64,000 bases of DNA from positions 372,001 through 436,000 of the forward strand of contig LJHW01000002.1 in the NCBI GenBank assembly GCA_001295865.1. Reading direction: 5' to 3'. This document shows, piece after piece, positions 47,127 through 55,215 of the stretch (positions are counted from its first letter, which is position 1; each line of letters starts with the position of its first letter). This DNA is from a beta proteobacterium AAP65 (GTDB taxonomy: Bacteria > Pseudomonadota > Gammaproteobacteria > Burkholderiales > Burkholderiaceae_C). The notes under the pieces were generated by a model, which saw only the letters and a list, made by a program, of their open reading frames with translations, was not told the DNA's origin and searched no databases. The position numbers and the translations under genes were made by a program.

Positions 47127-48032
47127 ATGAATTCCCACGCAGCCCCACGCCCGGCGCCCACTTCGATGATTTCCCCCCCGAATGAGGGCCCGGCAGGCCT
47201 GGCTGGCGGGCCCACGCCCGAGGTCCTGCCCGACGGACCCGAACTGCTGCGCCTGCTGGCCGCCGTGGAGTCTCTGGTGCGTGCCGCCGGCGGCTTGATC
47301 CTCGAGGTCTACGCCGGCGATTTCGCCGTCGACACCAAAGCCGACGCGTCGCCCGTGACCGTCGCCGATGAACGGGCCGAGGCCCTCATCACGCCGGCGC
47401 TGCAGGCCCTGACGCCGGCCTGGCCGGTGGTGGCCGAAGAGGCCGCTTCGCGCGGGCAGGCGCCGGCGGCGGCGCGCACCTTCTGGCTGGTCGACCCCCT
47501 GGACGGCACGCGCGAGTTCGTGAACCGCAACGGCCAGTTCACGGTGAACATCGCGCTTGTCCACGAAGGCGCCCCCGTGCTGGGCGTGGTGCTGCAGCCG
47601 GTGGGCGACCGCCTGTACACAGGCGTTGTGGGGCAGGGCGCCTGGCTGGAGGAGCAAGGGCAGCGGCAGCCGCTGCGCGTGCGCGCCGTGCCGGCAGCGG
47701 GCTGGTGCCTGGCAGCAAGCCGCTCGCACGGCGACGAGGCTGCCCTGCAAGCCTGGCTGCACAGCGGTTGGGCGCCGGTGGCCGGCGGCTTGCCGGTGGC
47801 CGAGCGCGTGAATGCCGGTTCTTCGCTCAAGTTCGGTTTGGTGGCGGCCGGCCAGGCCGACGTCTACCCGCGCCTGGGCCGCACCATGGAATGGGACACC
47901 GCGGCCGGCCACGCCGTGTTGGCCGCTGCCGGCGGGCGCGTCTGTACGCTCGACGGTGCGGCGCTGCGCTACGGCAAACCCGGCTACGAAAACCCGCACT
48001 TCGTGGCCTGGGGCGGCGCCGGGCCGGCTTGA
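47127..48032 (+). CDS. cysQ: 3'(2'),5'-bisphosphate nucleotidase CysQ (inositol monophosphatase family)
   Basis: Hydrolyses 3'-phosphoadenosine 5'-phosphate, a by-product of sulfate assimilation. The enzyme has DTKADASPVTVADERAE, the catalytic Glu-Glu in VVAEEAAS, the metal-binding WLVDPLDGTREFVNRNGQF and the C-terminal MEWDTAAGHAVLAAAGG. The DGTREF-x-x-R/K-NGQF wording is specific for CysQ rather than SuhB. Start is uncertain: ATG at 47127 (301 residues) or 47166 (288 residues); neither has a good ribosome site, and the first 35 residues are Pro/Ala-rich. It is soluble and needs magnesium. Confidence 0.9.
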   Translation: MNSHAAPRPAPTSMISPPNEGPAGLAGGPTPEVLPDGPELLRLLAAVESLVRAAGGLILEVYAGDFAVDTKADASPVTVADERAEALITPALQALTPAWPVVAEEAASRGQAPAAARTFWLVDPLDGTREFVNRNGQFTVNIALVHEGAPVLGVVLQPVGDRLYTGVVGQGAWLEEQGQRQPLRVRAVPAAGWCLAASRSHGDEAALQAWLHSGWAPVAGGLPVAERVNAGSSLKFGLVAAGQADVYPRLGRTMEWDTAAGHAVLAAAGGRVCTLDGAALRYGKPGYENPHFVAWGGAGPA

Positions 48033-48059
48033 ATCTGGCGCCAGGCCGATGTGCCGCAG

Positions 48060-48088
48060 GCCGGGGGCCGCCGGGGTAAGCCCCCGGC
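48060..48088 (+). terminator. 8-bp GC stem-loop between cysQ and phaR
   Basis: GCCGGGGG (48060-48067) pairs perfectly with CCCCCGGC (48081-48088) over a 13-base loop, 28 bases after the cysQ stop. No T-run follows. It may end the cysQ transcript or act in the phaR leader; a TAGAAT at 48110-48115 just beyond it is a candidate phaR -10 element. Confidence 0.4.
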
Positions 48089-48159
48089 TGGGCTGCAGAG
48101 GCCGACTCCTAGAATGAACCGCAGGCGCCCCGTGGCGCGAGATCCCGAGGAAAGCCCGC

Positions 48160-48729
48160 ATGCCGTCCAGCCGCCGCACCCAGGCCCCCGCCTCCGACGA
48201 GGCCGCAGCCAGCCCGGTGCGCACGCTCAAGAAGTACCCGAACCGGCGTCTTTACGACACACGCACGAGCAGCTACATCACGCTGGCCGACGTGAAGCAG
48301 ATGGTGCTGTCGTCCGAAGAGTTCGAGGTGCGTGACGCCAAGACCGGCGAAGACCTCACGCGCAGCATCCTGCTGCAGATCATCCTGGAAGAAGAATCGG
48401 GCGGCGTGCCCATGTTCACGACGCCGGCGCTCGCGCAGATCATCCGCTTCTACGGCCACGCCATGCAGGGTGTGATGGGCACGATGATCGAGAAGAACCT
48501 TCAGGCCTTCAGTGAACTGCAATCGCAGTTCCTGAACCAGAGCAAAGGCCTGTACGACCCCAAGCACCTGAGCCCCGAGGTGTGGACGCAGTTCATGACC
48601 GGCCAGGCGCCCGCACTGCAGAACATGATGGGCAGCTACCTGGAGCAGAGCCGCAGCGTCTTCGAGAAGATGCAGGCGGCCGGTGGCCTGTTCCCAGGCA
48701 TGCCGGGCTTCGCGCCACCGAAGAAATAG
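48160..48729 (+). CDS. phaR: polyhydroxyalkanoate synthesis repressor PhaR
   Basis: DNA- and PHB-binding regulator of phasin and PHB genes. The 189-residue protein has the PHB accumulation regulatory domain at about residues 20-80 (VRTLKKYPNRRLYDTRTSSY, ITLADVKQMV, EDLTRSILLQIILEEE), then two PHB-binding helical repeats (FTTPALAQIIRFYGHAMQ, MIEKNLQAFSELQSQF) and a Gly/Met/Pro-rich tail. GAGGAAAG precedes the ATG. It implies the host makes PHB; synthase genes are not in the window. rimO follows after 42 bases. Confidence 0.96.
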   Translation: MPSSRRTQAPASDEAAASPVRTLKKYPNRRLYDTRTSSYITLADVKQMVLSSEEFEVRDAKTGEDLTRSILLQIILEEESGGVPMFTTPALAQIIRFYGHAMQGVMGTMIEKNLQAFSELQSQFLNQSKGLYDPKHLSPEVWTQFMTGQAPALQNMMGSYLEQSRSVFEKMQAAGGLFPGMPGFAPPKK

Positions 48730-48771
48730 CGCGCGCGGCCCGGGTGGCGCGCGATGCTGGAAAATCGCGCA

Positions 48772-50190
48772 ATGAACGCACCCACCACCGACGCCGGCAC
48801 CGCCAGCGCCCAGAACGCCGCCAAAGCCCCCACCGTGGGTTTCGTCTCGCTGGGCTGCCCCAAGGCGCTCACCGATTCCGAGCTCATCCTCACGCAGCTG
48901 CGCGCCGAGGGCTACGAGACCAGCAAGACCTACGCCGGCGCCGACCTGGTGATCGTCAACACCTGCGGCTTCATCGACGACGCGGTGAAAGAGAGCCTCG
49001 ACACCATCGGCGAGGCCCTGGCCGCCAACGGCAAGGTCATCGTCACCGGCTGCCTGGGTGCCAAGGCCGGCGACGACGGCGGCAACCTGGTGCGCCAGAT
49101 GCACCCCAGCGTGCTGGCCGTGACGGGCCCGCATGCCACGCAAGAGGTGATGGACGCCGTGCACACCCACGTGCCCAAGCCCCACGACCCCTTCATCGAC
49201 CTGGTGCCTGAGGCACGGGGCATTGCCGGCATCAAGCTCACGCCGCGCCACTACGCCTACCTGAAGATCAGCGAAGGCTGCAACCACCGCTGCACCTTCT
49301 GCATCATCCCCAGCATGCGCGGCGACCTCGTCTCGCGCCCCATCGGCGATGTGCTGAACGAAGCCCGTGCGCTTTTTGAGAGCGGCGTGAAGGAACTGCT
49401 GGTGGTGAGCCAGGACACCAGCGCCTACGGTGTCGACGTGAAGTACCGCACCGGCTTCCACGACGGCCAGCCGGTGAAGACGCGGCTGCTCGAACTCGCC
49501 ACGCGACTGGGCGAGATCGCCGAACCTTTTGGCGCCTGGGTGCGTTTGCACTACGTCTACCCCTACCCGAGCGTCGACGAGATCCTGCCGCTCATGGCGC
49601 AGGGCCGTGTGCTGCCTTACCTCGACGTGCCTTTCCAGCACGCCCACCCCGACGTGCTCAAGCGCATGAAGCGCCCCGCCAGCGGCGAGAAGAACCTCGA
49701 GCGCCTGCAGCGCTGGCGCGAGCTGTGCCCTGAGATCGTGGTGCGCAGCACCTTCATCGCCGGCTTTCCGGGCGAGACCGAAGCAGAGTTCCAGACACTG
49801 CTCGATTTTGTGCAGGAAGCCGGCATCGACCGCGCCGGCTGCTTTGCCTACTCGCCCGTGAAGGGCGCGGCGGCCAACGACATCCCCGGCATGCTGCCGC
49901 AGGAGGTGCGCGAAGAACGCCGTGCGCGTTTCATGGCCGTGGCCGAGGCCGTCTCCGCGCAGCGCCTGCAGCGCCGCGTGGGCGCCACGATGCAGGTGCT
50001 GGTGGACCACGCGCCCGCGCTGGGCCGCAAGGGCGGCGTGGGCCGCAGTTATGCCGATGCGCCCGAGATCGACGGCGTGGTGCGCCTGCTGCCACCCGAG
50101 AAGGCCAGCAAGACGCTGAAGGTGGGCGAGTTCACACGCGCCCGCATCGTGGCCGCCGAGGGGCACGACCTCGTGGCCGTGCCGGTTTGA
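48772..50190 (+). CDS. rimO: ribosomal protein S12 methylthiotransferase RimO
   Basis: Radical-SAM enzyme that adds a methylthio group to an aspartate of ribosomal protein S12. The 472-residue protein has an N-terminal UPF0004 domain with its three cysteines ([42 protein letters not shown]). The radical-SAM cluster is CNHRCTFC (C170, C174, C177), preceded by [13 protein letters not shown], and a C-terminal TRAM domain ends the protein. The [10 protein letters not shown] motif and the FIDDA-V-ES helix mark RimO rather than MiaB. It lies 20 bases before metC, so the two may share a transcript. Confidence 0.97.
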   Translation: MNAPTTDAGTASAQNAAKAPTVGFVSLGCPKALTDSELILTQLRAEGYETSKTYAGADLVIVNTCGFIDDAVKESLDTIGEALAANGKVIVTGCLGAKAGDDGGNLVRQMHPSVLAVTGPHATQEVMDAVHTHVPKPHDPFIDLVPEARGIAGIKLTPRHYAYLKISEGCNHRCTFCIIPSMRGDLVSRPIGDVLNEARALFESGVKELLVVSQDTSAYGVDVKYRTGFHDGQPVKTRLLELATRLGEIAEPFGAWVRLHYVYPYPSVDEILPLMAQGRVLPYLDVPFQHAHPDVLKRMKRPASGEKNLERLQRWRELCPEIVVRSTFIAGFPGETEAEFQTLLDFVQEAGIDRAGCFAYSPVKGAAANDIPGMLPQEVREERRARFMAVAEAVSAQRLQRRVGATMQVLVDHAPALGRKGGVGRSYADAPEIDGVVRLLPPEKASKTLKVGEFTRARIVAAEGHDLVAVPV

Positions 50191-50210
50191 GTTTGCGGCA
50201 GGACCCGCCC

Positions 50211-51392
50211 ATGGCACGCGAGCTGAGCACCGAACTCATCCACCACGCCTACCAGCCGCCGGCTGGTTTTGCCGCACCGCAAGAGCCGGTGCACAAGGCC
50301 AGCACGGTGGTCTTCCCGAACGTGGCCGCGATGCGTGCGCGCGACTGGCGCTACAAAAACGGCTACACCTACGGCCTGCACGGCACGCCCACCACCTTCA
50401 CGCTGGAAGAGCGCATCGCCACGCTGGAAGGCGGTACCGAGTGCGTGCTGGTGCCCAGCGGCCTGGCCGCGGTGGCGCTGGTGGGGCAGGCCTTGCTGTC
50501 GGCCGGCGACGAAGTACTGCTGCCCGACAACGTGTACGGCCCCAGCCTGCAACTGGCCAAGGGCGAGTTCGCGCGCTGGGGCATCACGCACCGGCTTTAC
50601 GACCCGATGGACACGGCCGGCTTCGCCGCGCTGCTGGGCCCCAAGACCCAGCTCGTGTGGCTGGAAGCGCCGGGCTCGGTGACGATGGAGTTCCCCGATC
50701 TGGCTGCGCTGGCCGCGGCCGCCAAGGCACGCGGTGTGGCCACGGCACTCGACAACACCTGGGGCGCCGGCATCGCGCTGCGCGGTTTCGAGCACGGCAT
50801 CGACATCGTGATGCAGGCGCTGACCAAGTTCCCCAGCGGTGGCGGCGACGTGCTGATGGGCAGCGTGGTCACGCGCGACGCCGCGCTGCACGAGCGTATC
50901 AAGCTCACGCACATGCGCCTCGGGCTGGGTGTGGCCGGCAACGACGCCGAACTCGTGCTGCGCTCGCTGGCCACCATGCCGCTGCGCTACGCCGCACAAG
51001 ACGAGGCCGGGCGCGCGCTGGCCACTTGGCTGGGCCAGCGGCCCGAGGTGGCGCAGGTGTTGCACCCGGCCTTGCCCGGCAGCCCGGGCCACGAGCACTG
51101 GCAGCGCCATTGCACGGCGGCGGCCGGGCTGTTCTCGGTGATGCTGCACGAGCGCTACAGCGCGCAGCAGGTCGAAGCTTTCGTCGATGCGCTGCAGCTC
51201 TTCCGCATCGGCTACTCATGGGCCGGGCCGGTGAGCCTGGTGGTGCCTTACGAACTGGCCGGCATGCGCAGCGCGGCGGCCGTGCAGCAGCCGCACTTGC
51301 GCGGCCACCTCGTGCGATTCTCGATGGGCCTGGAGGCCGTGGCCGACCTGCAGGCCGACCTTCTGCAGGCACTGGAGCGCGCCTTGCGCTGA
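50211..51392 (+). CDS. metC: cystathionine beta-lyase MetC (Cys/Met metabolism PLP enzyme)
   Basis: Cleaves cystathionine to homocysteine in methionine biosynthesis. The 393-residue PLP enzyme starts MARELSTELIHHAY with AGGA upstream and has YGLHGTPTTFTLEERIATLEG-type motifs (tyrosine and arginine that contact PLP of the partner subunit). Also present are LVPSGLAAVALV, DNTWGAG and the PLP lysine K206 in QALTKFPSGGGDVLMGSV. C-terminal GYSWAGPVSLVVPYE is the beta-lyase wording (W in the SWGG-like motif) and favours MetC over MetB. An alternative start 8 residues upstream exists. Confidence 0.92.
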   Translation: MARELSTELIHHAYQPPAGFAAPQEPVHKASTVVFPNVAAMRARDWRYKNGYTYGLHGTPTTFTLEERIATLEGGTECVLVPSGLAAVALVGQALLSAGDEVLLPDNVYGPSLQLAKGEFARWGITHRLYDPMDTAGFAALLGPKTQLVWLEAPGSVTMEFPDLAALAAAAKARGVATALDNTWGAGIALRGFEHGIDIVMQALTKFPSGGGDVLMGSVVTRDAALHERIKLTHMRLGLGVAGNDAELVLRSLATMPLRYAAQDEAGRALATWLGQRPEVAQVLHPALPGSPGHEHWQRHCTAAAGLFSVMLHERYSAQQVEAFVDALQLFRIGYSWAGPVSLVVPYELAGMRSAAAVQQPHLRGHLVRFSMGLEAVADLQADLLQALERALR

Positions 51393-51442
51393 CCCGTGGC
51401 CCATGAGGGCGCGGGAGCAGGAAGGCGAGACGGATGCTGGGC

Positions 51443-52444
51443 TCAGAACACGGTCACCCCGGTTTGTGACCTGCTGTCTTCTCCCTCAAAGCTGAAATAG
51501 CGGTCGCGGCCATTGCGTTTGGCCATGTACAGGGCCTCGTCGGCCCGCAGCAGCAGTGCTTCTGCGGTGGTGTTGGCATCGGGTACACAGGTGACGAAGC
51601 CGCCGGAGAGCGTGACATGCCCGGCCGTCGGTGAGGCGGGGTGCGACAGCGCGGCGCCCTGGAAGACGCGGCGCATGGCCTTGACGAGTGTTGCGGCGCC
51701 ACTGCGCGAGGTGTCGGGCAGGATGAGCGCGAACTCTTCGCCACCGTAACGGGCGGCCCGGTCGGCAGGGCGGCGCGCCAGGCCCTGCATCAGCATGCCC
51801 ACGTGCTGCAGGCAGCGGTCGCCAGCGGCGTGGCCCAGGTGGTCGTTGTAGGTCTTGAAGTGATCGATGTCGCACAGCACCAGCGTCAGCGGCACCTGGC
51901 GCCGCCGCGCTTCTGCAATGGCGTTTTGCAGGGCTTGGTCGAAGCCGCGGCGGTTCAGCAGGCCCGTCAGGCCATCGTGGGCCACTTCGCGTTGCAGCCT
52001 TTCGTTGGTCTGCTCCAGCTGCTTCGACAGCTCCACCAGGCGCTGCTGCATGGCGCGCATGCGCCGCAGCGCACGCAGCTTGGCCTCGAGCACGCGCGGG
52101 TGTACGGGTTTGGTCAGGTAGTCGTCGGCGCCGGCGTCGATGCCTTCGGCCAGCTGTTCGGCGCGCGAGAGCGAGGACAGGAAGACCACGGGCGTCCAGT
52201 GCCCGGCTTCGGCCTCCCGAACTTGACGCATCAGCCACAGCCCGTCGTGCTCAGGCATGTCGATGTCACTGAGCACGACGTCGGGTCGGTACTTCTTGAA
52301 CATCGACAGCGCCCACTCGGCGTCGGCCGCTTCGATGACACGGTGGCCAAAGCTGTCGATGAGGCTGCTGACATGGCCGCGCACAGCGGCGTCATCATCA
52401 ACGACGAGCACCGTCATTGGTTCGCGTGAGTTCTGGGGGTGCAT
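51443..52444 (-). CDS. response-regulator diguanylate cyclase (REC-GGDEF)
   Basis: Predicted to make c-di-GMP on phosphorylation. Of 333 residues, about 10-130 form a receiver domain (VLVVDDDAAVRGH, phospho-Asp in VVLSDIDMPEHDGL, Lys in DYLTKPVHPR). A short coiled coil (AMQQRLVELSKQLEQTNERL) and a GGDEF domain follow, with the active site YGGEEF and an intact inhibitory site RPAD five residues upstream. The C-terminal FSFEGEDSRSQT tail is non-conserved. Starts at 52444 or 52417 are both possible. It lies 145 bases downstream of the surface-protein operon on the same strand, which hints at c-di-GMP control of that locus. No kinase gene is nearby. Confidence 0.9.
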   Translation of the reverse strand: MHPQNSREPMTVLVVDDDAAVRGHVSSLIDSFGHRVIEAADAEWALSMFKKYRPDVVLSDIDMPEHDGLWLMRQVREAEAGHWTPVVFLSSLSRAEQLAEGIDAGADDYLTKPVHPRVLEAKLRALRRMRAMQQRLVELSKQLEQTNERLQREVAHDGLTGLLNRRGFDQALQNAIAEARRRQVPLTLVLCDIDHFKTYNDHLGHAAGDRCLQHVGMLMQGLARRPADRAARYGGEEFALILPDTSRSGAATLVKAMRRVFQGAALSHPASPTAGHVTLSGGFVTCVPDANTTAEALLLRADEALYMAKRNGRDRYFSFEGEDSRSQTGVTVF

Positions 52445-52589
52445 GGAGGCAGCAGTTGGGCCACGGCTTGGGCTTGCCCTTGGCCCCACCTTATCGACAG
52501 CACCGCGCTGCGGCTTGAGCGCCTGGCGCCGGGCGCCTGCGTCGCAGGCCGGTGCGCCGCTGCCGGGCCGCAGCAGCGCGGGCCGATGC

Positions 52590-53999
52590 TCAGGGCTGCG
52601 CTGGCGGCCGAGTGAAGAGGTGCACCCCGGCCGCCGTGCCCTCGCCCCCCGTGAGCAGGAAGGTGGCGAAGGCCAGGCCATCGGCATTGCGGCCGACAAA
52701 ATGGCCGCTGAAGCTGCTGCTCAGCGGTGTGAAGCCGCTGCAGCCGTTGCATTGCCCGCTGCTGTAATTGCCGCCGAAGCCGCCTGAGGCCAGGCGCGTG
52801 TCGAAGGTGGCGTTGCCGTTCAGGCCGCTGAAGTTGAGCGCGCCGATGTCGAAGCCCAGGTTGCGCAGCTCCACCGCGCGCGTGGCGAAGTTCACCGCCA
52901 CCGTGCCGGTGGCATTGACCAAGGTGCCGCCGCGCGGCGAGAAGACCGCGGTGCCGGTGTCCGGCATCGTGCGCGTGGCATCGGCCAGCAGGTAGTTCAC
53001 GGTGCCGAGTTGCGGCGCCACGAGCGGGCTGCCGCTGATGGTGACCGTGGCGCTGGCACCGGGGGCCGAAGCCCAGGCGCCCCAGTAGGCGACGCTGCCA
53101 TCGCCCAGTGTGGCGTTGCCCAGGGGCTGCGCGGTGGCGCCACCGATCTGCGCCACCGGGTTGCCTGCGCTGCCCAACGCTTCCAGCACCGTGCCGTCGG
53201 CGCCGGTGCTGACGCGGAAGCTGTCGGAGCGCCATTCGCCCAGGGTGGAAACCTGCGCCGTGCCCAGGCCCGGCAGCACCGCCGTGTAGGCGATGCCGGC
53301 CACGATGTTGGGCACGAACTGCGTGCCCGACCCCGGTGGCGTGGTGCTGAAGTCGCTGGTGCGTGCCTGCTCGGCGGTGCTGGCCAGCGGCACCGTCACC
53401 ACGGTCTGCCCGGCGGCCAGCGCGGCCACGGCGCGTGCGGTGTCGACCGCGAAGGCTGCACGGCCGCGGTCGACCGCAGCGCCGGTGGCGGCCAGCAGCA
53501 CGGCGCGGGCCTGCACGCCGCTGCCCAGGCTCACCTCGGGCATGGCTTGTTGCTGCTCGGCGGCCAGCGCAAAACCGGGGTCGAGCTGCGCTGCGCGTGC
53601 GAACTCGGCCTTGGCCTCGGCAAAACGGCCCTGGTCTTTCAGATCCAGCCCTTGCGAGAAGGCGCGGAAGGCCTCCAGGTTGGTGGTGGCAAACCGTTCG
53701 ATACGCGCCCGCACCTCGGGCGACAGCTGGTCGAGCGGAATGCCGGCCGCGCGCAGGATGCCGAAGGTCATGGCCTTCTGGGCGCGGAAGAGGGCGTTGA
53801 TGTCACCGCGCTCGTTGATGACGCCCAGGCTGCGCGAGCTGCGGCTGTCGATGACGGCGCCTTCGAGCGAGAAGCCCGAAGGCGTGGTCGCGGCGGCAGG
53901 CGAGGGCGCTGCGGGCTGCGCGCTGGCAGGTGCGACCCAGCACAGGCCCATCAGCAGCAGCGCGGCCGCCGCGGCGGTGTGTGTTTGCACGGTCTTCAT
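52590..53999 (-). CDS. secreted protein with TPR-like segment and TbpB-type beta-barrel C-terminus
   Basis: A 469-residue exported protein with a signal peptide (about residues 1-28, cleavage after ASA). Residues ~105-150 look like one or two TPR helices (AFSQGLDLKDQGRFAEAKAE, FARAAQLDPGFALA). The last ~160 residues are beta-rich: TVAVNFATRAVELRNLGFDI, then LNFSGLNGNATFDTRL and SSFSGHFVGRNADGLAFATF. The alternating F-SG-x-F-x-G-x-NA-x-G pattern resembles the eight-stranded barrel (TbpBBD) of transferrin-binding-type proteins and other Slam-dependent cargo. CNGC (about residue 415) could form a disulfide. Its start overlaps the FecR-CsgG gene as ATGA. Function unknown; a translocated cargo of the barrel protein at 55216 is my inference. 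Confidence 0.65.
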   Translation of the reverse strand: MKTVQTHTAAAAALLLMGLCWVAPASAQPAAPSPAAATTPSGFSLEGAVIDSRSSRSLGVINERGDINALFRAQKAMTFGILRAAGIPLDQLSPEVRARIERFATTNLEAFRAFSQGLDLKDQGRFAEAKAEFARAAQLDPGFALAAEQQQAMPEVSLGSGVQARAVLLAATGAAVDRGRAAFAVDTARAVAALAAGQTVVTVPLASTAEQARTSDFSTTPPGSGTQFVPNIVAGIAYTAVLPGLGTAQVSTLGEWRSDSFRVSTGADGTVLEALGSAGNPVAQIGGATAQPLGNATLGDGSVAYWGAWASAPGASATVTISGSPLVAPQLGTVNYLLADATRTMPDTGTAVFSPRGGTLVNATGTVAVNFATRAVELRNLGFDIGALNFSGLNGNATFDTRLASGGFGGNYSSGQCNGCSGFTPLSSSFSGHFVGRNADGLAFATFLLTGGEGTAAGVHLFTRPPAQP

Positions 54000-55207
54000 G
54001 GCTGTTGCACCTCGAAATTGCCCACCACCACCTTTTCGGCACGCATCAGGCGCCCCGAGCGCACGGCCGAAGCGGTGTCGGCCAGGCCGCTGTCACCGAG
54101 CTTGGCTTCGTTGACGAGCAGCTGCACCTTCTCGCGTTCCAGCACCTTCAGGCCCGGCACCTTGCTGAGGTCGGCGATGATCATCGCGGCCAGGCCCTTG
54201 GCCATGGCGCGGAAGTTGGCGTCGCCCTTGTTGACGAAGGCCTGCACCGCGATGCTGCCGGGCTCGGGCGGCGAGCCCACCACCTCGGCCTCGCGCTGCA
54301 CGGCGCTGGCCACTTCTTGCTGCAGCTGCACGCTCGACAGCAGGGTCAGCGTCTGCGGCACATCGCGGGCAGCGGCGCCCTCGGGGTCTTCGCGCGCGTA
54401 CTGCTGCAGCAGCTGCACGGCGGTGGCGTTGTCGGCGCGTTTCAGGGCCAGCAGGCCCAGGTAGTAGGGCACCAGGGTCTCGCCCGGGGCCAGCGCGCGC
54501 ACACGTTCGAAGCCTTGCGTGGCGGCGGCGTCCTGGCCGTCGCGGAAAGCGGCAATGCCGGCCTGCAAGGTGGCCGCCACTTCGGTGCGCACACGCGTGG
54601 CCTCGGCCTGGCTGTTGCGGTCGTCCAGCAGGGCTGGCAGGTCGGCCAGCACCTCGGGCCGGCTGCTGGCGTCGGCCCAGCGGAAGGCGCGTGTGCGCAG
54701 CACCGAACGGCCGCCTTGGTATTCGAGCACCGCCTCGCCTTGCGCGATGCGGCCGTACAGCCCCTTCGGGAGCGTGCAGCCGGCGGCGCAATCCTGCAGC
54801 TTCAGGTAGCCGCGGGTGCGGATGCTGCGCTCGGCCAGGGCCACGCGCCACTCGGCGCCACCGGTGCTCAGGCGCAGGCCGCCGGCGTTCAGCGCCACGG
54901 TGTTGCTGGCTGCGTTCAGGCGCAGTTCGCTGCCGGCGGGCAGGGCGATGAGGGCACCCGTGGTGGTGCGCAGCTGCACCTGGCCGTCCACGCCGGTCTG
55001 CACCAGGGCGCCGGCCGGCAGCGCCCCCGTGCGCGCCGGGGTGCCGTTGATGCGCACATCACCTTGCACTTGCACCAGCAACACCTCGGTGGGTGCTGCC
55101 GCGGCTGCGGGTGCAGGGGCCTGCGCCTGCGCCGGCGGCAGGCACAGCGGCACCAGCAGCAGGGCAGCCTGCCAGGCGCGGCTGCGAAGGATCTGGTAGC
55201 GGTTCAT
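53996..55207 (-). CDS. periplasmic FecR-domain / CsgG-like protein
   Basis: A 403-residue exported protein (signal peptide to about AQAQA; no lipobox). Residues ~38-150 form a FecR-type beta domain (LLVQVQGDVRINGTPARTG, QTGVDGQVQLRTTTGALIAL) of the periplasmic sort found near adhesins rather than an anti-sigma. Residues ~200-290 are helical repeats (GIAAFRDGQDAAATQGFERV). The C-terminal ~110 residues resemble CsgG/HfaB: AVQAFVNKGDANFRAMAKGL, IADLSKVPGLKVLEREKV, then RAEKVVVGNFEV. CsgG proteins secrete or assemble surface fibres; here the domain is soluble. It sits 8 bases after the barrel gene and is coupled to the next gene. Confidence 0.75.
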   Translation of the reverse strand: MNRYQILRSRAWQAALLLVPLCLPPAQAQAPAPAAAAAPTEVLLVQVQGDVRINGTPARTGALPAGALVQTGVDGQVQLRTTTGALIALPAGSELRLNAASNTVALNAGGLRLSTGGAEWRVALAERSIRTRGYLKLQDCAAGCTLPKGLYGRIAQGEAVLEYQGGRSVLRTRAFRWADASSRPEVLADLPALLDDRNSQAEATRVRTEVAATLQAGIAAFRDGQDAAATQGFERVRALAPGETLVPYYLGLLALKRADNATAVQLLQQYAREDPEGAAARDVPQTLTLLSSVQLQQEVASAVQREAEVVGSPPEPGSIAVQAFVNKGDANFRAMAKGLAAMIIADLSKVPGLKVLEREKVQLLVNEAKLGDSGLADTASAVRSGRLMRAEKVVVGNFEVQQP

Positions 55208-55215
55208 CGCGGCCC

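Noticed and set aside
47046..48230. Upstream extension of the small minus-strand membrane ORF
   Set aside because: It is antisense to cysQ and phaR and shows no protein-like motif; only the last 62 codons contain a plausible helix.
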